A stretch of 64,000 nucleotides of DNA. It comes from Pseudobutyrivibrio ruminis. GTDB lineage: Bacteria; Bacillota; Clostridia; Lachnospirales; Lachnospiraceae. Below, piece by piece: positions 60,543 to 64,000 of the stretch. The notes beneath the pieces are model-generated. The model searched no databases. It had not been told where the DNA came from and saw only the letters and a program-made list of their open reading frames with translations. The stretch lies in NCBI RefSeq assembly GCF_015057245.1, contig NZ_SVET01000010.1:44767-108766 (forward strand). The letters run 5' to 3'. The stretch's first letter is position 1. Each line of letters starts with the position of its first letter. A program made the position numbers and the translations under genes.

Positions 60543-61619
60543 ATGGCTGGAAAAAAGAAGGAAGATTTGCTCCCAGATTTATCGAATAATATTTTTATAA
60601 TTTCAGAAGAAACAATTCGTGAACGCACATATATTGTCAGAAATCAAAAGGTTATGCTTGATTTTGATTTGGCTGAAATATATGGCTATGAAACAAAAAA
60701 CCTCAATAGACAAGTGAAGAACAATATTAAAAAATTTTTGGGCGAAGACTTTATGTTTGAACTGACTGACGAGGAAGTGGAAGAACTTTCAAGGTGCAAA
60801 AATTTCACCTTGAAAGATGAAGAAAATGGAAGAGGTAAAAATATTAAATATAATCCACATGCATTTACTGAACAAGGCATATATATGCTTATGACGGTAT
60901 TAAGAGGTGAACTCGCGATTAAGCAAAGTAGAGCATTGGTAAGAACGTTTAAAAAGATGAAAGATTACATTGTTTCTAATGAAATGCTTCCATCTAACAG
61001 ACAGATGCTACAGTTATCTATGCAAGTGACAAATACGACTCAAAGTATAGCAGAAATAAAGAAAAGCCTAAATCAAGTTGAAGATGATATTGCTATTGCT
61101 ATGGGAGAATTATCAGATGTCGTCCGTAAATCTGAGCTAGCAGAAATCTTTGAGAATTTTAGTGAAGCTAATGCGTGTCGTGGATACTTATTTTTTAATG
61201 GTCAAATTTTTGATTCGGATGTAGCATACGCAGAAATATATTTACAGGCGAGTAGTTCTATTTATGTTGTTGATAATTATATTAGTACAAAAACGCTACA
61301 ACTGCTAACACACGCAAGAGATGGAGTAGAAATTAAAATATATAGTGATAATTTAATGAAGGGCCTATCAGCTACTGAATACACAGATTTTAGAAAGCAG
61401 TATTCGGAACTAAAAATTGAATTGTATGAATCTGGAGGAGTATTTCATGACAGATACATTATTCTTGATTATGGAACGGATAATATGAAGATTTATCTTT
61501 GTGGATCATCATCTAAAGATTCAGGAGCAAGAATAACGACTATTCTTGAAGATCAAGATATAGAAAAGTATAAAAATCTTTTAGAGATATTAAAAGGCAA
61601 TGGGAAATTGAAATTGTAG
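60543..61619 (+). CDS. ORF6N-domain protein with C-terminal PLD-like domain
   Basis: 358 residues. Residues 25-140 are an ORF6N/KilA-N type DNA-binding domain (VMLDFDLAEIYGYETKNLNRQV, FTEQGIYMLMTVLR), common in phage and defence-related genes. A coiled helix (MQVTNTTQSIAEIKKSLNQVE) links to a phospholipase D-like fold with SIYVVDNYISTKTLQLL and HDRYIILD near the end, a variant of the HxK motif. It could act on nucleic acid. The start has no good ribosome site except AAAGA at 60534; start is therefore uncertain. Accessory-gene character is clear. Confidence 0.72.
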   Translation: MAGKKKEDLLPDLSNNIFIISEETIRERTYIVRNQKVMLDFDLAEIYGYETKNLNRQVKNNIKKFLGEDFMFELTDEEVEELSRCKNFTLKDEENGRGKNIKYNPHAFTEQGIYMLMTVLRGELAIKQSRALVRTFKKMKDYIVSNEMLPSNRQMLQLSMQVTNTTQSIAEIKKSLNQVEDDIAIAMGELSDVVRKSELAEIFENFSEANACRGYLFFNGQIFDSDVAYAEIYLQASSSIYVVDNYISTKTLQLLTHARDGVEIKIYSDNLMKGLSATEYTDFRKQYSELKIELYESGGVFHDRYIILDYGTDNMKIYLCGSSSKDSGARITTILEDQDIEKYKNLLEILKGNGKLKL

Positions 61620-61684
61620 TGATACGGGGGTAATTATGAAAGAGGAGAAAAAGTGTTAAAATATTTGGCAAAGGTGGTGGAAAT

Positions 61685-62761
61685 ATGAGGAAGGTGTACT
61701 TGGATAATATTCGCTGGATAACAGTAGTGTTGGTAGTTATCTATCATGTAATCTACATATTTAACGGTGTAACCGGGCATGGCATCATCGGACCTTTCAG
61801 TAAACATCAGCCCCAGGATACATATCAGTACATTGTATATCCTTAGTTCATGTTACTTCTGTTTGTGGTATCCGGCATGTCAGCCCGCTATGAACTAACT
61901 AAACGAACAGAAAAGGAATTCATCAGAGTAAGGACGAGAAAATATCTTGTGCCATCAACAATCGGTCTTCTGGTTTTCGGCTGGGTTCTTGGTTACTACA
62001 ATATGCTGATTTCCGGTGCATTTGATTCTATGGGCAATGTACCGGGGCCAATCCTTTTCCTCATAATGGCAGTCAGCGGCACAGGCCCTCTGTGGTACAT
62101 ACAGATGCTATGGCTCTTTAGCCTGATGCTGGTACTGATCAGAAGGATTGAAAAAGACAGATTCTATAATGTCTGCGGCAAAGCCAATCTTTTGATACTT
62201 ATACTTCTTGTCATACCCGTATTCGGAGCGGCGCAGATACTTAACACACCGATAATAGTGGTATACAGATTCGGTATCTATGGACTGGGTTTTTTGATCG
62301 GCTACTTTGTACTGTCCCATGAGGTCGTGGTGAATCGACTTGGCAAAAGTTGGCTGTTATTGAGCGTCCTTGCTCTCGCATCCTGCATAGCTTTCGTGAT
62401 TTTATATATAGGTCAGTCTTATCCGGATCATGTGGTTCTGGATACAATCATGTGCAATGTATATGCATGGTTTGGAACTCTCGGTATACTTGCCTTCATG
62501 AAAAAATGGGGGAATTTCACGAATGCTTTCTCAAAGTGGATGTGCCGAAAATCATGGGGCCTCTACGTATTCCATTATCTGATGATAGCGGTCAGCGGAT
62601 GGTATCTGCATACATTATGTCCGTTCTTTGCCCCTGTTATCGTATACCTGTTGGTTGCAATAGCAGCATTCGCAGGCTCCTACTTTCTGTATGAAATCAT
62701 GAGCCGCATACCTTTCATAAGGTGGTGTGTTCTGGGAATAAAAAAGGAGAAGAAAGAATAA
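61685..62761 (+). pseudogene. Acyltransferase family 3 membrane protein, interrupted by one stop codon
   Basis: From ATG 61685 the frame encodes 53 residues typical of the family N-terminus (MRKVYLDNIRWITVVLVVIYH), then TAG at 61844-61846, and continues in the same frame for 304 more codons beginning FMLLLFVVSGMSARYEL. Homologues usually have a Trp (TGG) at that position, so a single base change explains it. The rest has about ten membrane segments. Bases here are more GC-rich than in neighbouring genes, which suggests recent acquisition. A sequencing error is possible. Confidence 0.85.
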
Positions 62762-62767
62762 TGTACG

Positions 62768-62800
62768 TTTAAGCTTCGGTGAAAGTGCCGGAGCTTTTTT
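62768..62800 (+). terminator. Terminator after the acyltransferase pseudogene
   Basis: AAGCTTCGGT/GCCGGAGCTT hairpin (62771-62780 with 62787-62796, with G-U), then six T. Confidence 0.82.
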
Positions 62801-62810
62801 GATTCAAACA

Positions 62811-63503
62811 TTAAATTAATCCAGCAAATACAGTGGCAAACACAACTGTAAGGATGCCGGCAACGGCGATTGAAAGAGAACTCATAGCTCCTTCGATTTC
62901 ACCGATTTCCATGGCCTTTGCAGTACCGATTGCGTGGGCTGCAGTGCCGAGGGCTAACCCCTTAGAGATTGGCTCATGGATTCTAAACAGCTTGCAAATG
63001 AATTCACCAAGAATATTTCCGATTACTCCGGTGATAACAATTACTGCAACGGTGATTGTTACATATCCACCAAGCTCTTCTGAAACACCCATGCCGATAG
63101 CAGTGGTGATTGATTTTGGAAGAAGTGTAACGTAGTTCTCATGGGAAAGTCCCATAAGCTTTGCTAATACAAATACTGTGACAAGGCTAGTAAGAACACC
63201 GGCTGTTATACCAAGCATTACGGCCTTGGCATTCTTCTTGAGAAGCTCAAATTCTTCATATAGTGGAATAGCAAGGCATACTGTTGAAGGTGTTAAAAGC
63301 CAGCTTAAATACTTGGCTCCTTCATTGTATGTTTCGTAGCTGATGCCACATGTACATAAGAAAATGATTGTAAATATGATAGATATCAGAAGAGGATTAA
63401 AGAATCCAAATCCAAATTTCTTTTTTAACCATGCACCTAAGCCATAGGAAACGAGGCTGATTGTTACTCCAGCGTATGCGCTGGTCGCCATAAACTCTGT
63501 CAT
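62811..63503 (-). CDS. lrgB: LrgB family protein (CidB/LrgB)
   Basis: 230 residues with about six to eight membrane segments. Family motifs: TPSTVCLAIPLYEEF, LPKSITTAIGMGVSEELGG and GLALGTAAHAIGTAKAMEIGE. With LrgA it forms an antiholin-like or pyruvate/glycolate uptake system, depending on the organism. Its start overlaps the lrgA stop by one base on the minus strand. Confidence 0.93.
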   Translation of the reverse strand: MTEFMATSAYAGVTISLVSYGLGAWLKKKFGFGFFNPLLISIIFTIIFLCTCGISYETYNEGAKYLSWLLTPSTVCLAIPLYEEFELLKKNAKAVMLGITAGVLTSLVTVFVLAKLMGLSHENYVTLLPKSITTAIGMGVSEELGGYVTITVAVIVITGVIGNILGEFICKLFRIHEPISKGLALGTAAHAIGTAKAMEIGEIEGAMSSLSIAVAGILTVVFATVFAGLI

Positions 63504-63862
63504 TATGCTTCCTCCTTCTTTCCCATGCGAATAATTCCCTGTGATACTAATCCTGTAGCAGCCATTACTGTAAAGATTGTGATAACAGTAATTACTGAAA
63601 CTGGTACGAGAACAGGCTCAAGTACGTTCCAAGATGACATAAGACCAACTCCTGCTGGGATAAACATAACAGGCATAATTTCAATCAGGAATTTTCCTGA
63701 TTCTTTAACCTGGTCAAGCTTGAGAATTCCTGTGAGAAGAAAAATAAACATAAAGACCATGCCATAAATGCTTGCAGGTATAGGAAGTGGGAGAACTGCT
63801 TTGCAAATCTCTCCAAGAAGTGAAACTGCAAGAATGATTAAGAATTGTTTCAAATATTTCAT
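63503..63862 (-). CDS. lrgA: LrgA/CidA family membrane protein
   Basis: 119 residues with four predicted membrane segments and the family pattern LPLPIPASIYGMVFMFIFLLTG and KFLIEIMPVMFIPAGVGLM. First gene of the lrgAB pair. A minus-strand TATAAT lies about 35 bases upstream of the start, near 63897. The regulator is not in the window. Confidence 0.92.
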   Translation of the reverse strand: MKYLKQFLIILAVSLLGEICKAVLPLPIPASIYGMVFMFIFLLTGILKLDQVKESGKFLIEIMPVMFIPAGVGLMSSWNVLEPVLVPVSVITVITIFTVMAATGLVSQGIIRMGKKEEA

Positions 63863-64000
63863 TGGTATACCTCAATATAACTTAAAAGTTCTTACACATT
63901 ATACTCTATGTTTTGAAAGAAACAAGACTAACTATTAAAGAAAGTCAATAAAAATGTTTTAAAACAGAAATGTTTTGAATATAGCGGCGGTGACTATATC

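Noticed and set aside
1..64000. CRISPR arrays, rRNA genes, insertion sequences with transposase, prophage structural genes
   Set aside because: None seen: no regularly spaced repeats, no rRNA-like sequence, no transposase or virion protein in any frame.

Overview
The window looks like chromosomal DNA of an AT-rich, low-GC Gram-positive anaerobe of the Lachnospiraceae, most likely close to Butyrivibrio/Pseudobutyrivibrio. This is inferred from strong AGGAGG ribosome sites, many intrinsic terminators, LytTR and GHKL regulators, an [FeFe] hydrogenase with its HydEFG maturases, an Ech-type [NiFe] hydrogenase, DUF4317 and DUF1836 proteins, and flagellum-type proteins. Most of the window is ordinary chromosome. 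Two accessory stretches and several unusual regulatory structures stand out.

Layout. 1-6300: two nucleoside ABC permeases (the first cut by the window edge), an HD-GYP protein, lysA, tRNA-Thr(GGT), an M42 aminopeptidase and a nucleoside phosphorylase. 6389-15634: a 9.2 kb island in the 3' end of tRNA-Leu(CAA), bounded by a perfect 24-bp repeat. It carries an AbiE-type toxin-antitoxin pair, three flagellum-like genes, an Agr-like two-component system, a mobilisation-like gene next to a candidate oriT, and a tyrosine integrase. 15719-24994: a hybrid histidine kinase divergent from a LytTR regulator, then two paralogous coiled-coil surface proteins whose promoters share the same operator-like geometry (TTGCCA-N14-TTGCCA, then a -35 box 6 bp further on).

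25327-40918: hydrogen metabolism. The hydE-hydG-hydF-hydA block makes a group B-like [FeFe] hydrogenase. It is followed by an Ech-type membrane [NiFe] hydrogenase (echABCDEF) and hypF-hypC-hypD-hypE for the Fe(CN)2CO ligands. Two long hairpins with similar apical loops lie inside this block. 41043-49588: a CheY-like protein, an RNA methyltransferase, a papain-like protease, a cell-wall amidase, an ITPase-like pyrophosphatase, a phosphodiesterase, a RACo-like ASKHA ferredoxin and a DUF4317 protein.

49690-52735: an asparagine unit. A consensus promoter drives a 24-codon ORF with 11 Asn codons. Next come mutually exclusive antiterminator and terminator helices, then asnS, a 380-nt intergenic region with two large folded elements, and asnA. 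This looks like ribosome-mediated attenuation responding to charged tRNA-Asn and is the most interesting system in the window. 52956-59808: a TrpR-like regulator, a GH127 arabinofuranosidase, a DUF1836 regulator, PcrA helicase and an RlmD-type methyltransferase. 59897-62761: a small accessory patch (short ORF, XRE repressor, ORF6N-PLD-like protein, acyltransferase pseudogene with one stop codon). 62811-63862: lrgAB on the minus strand.
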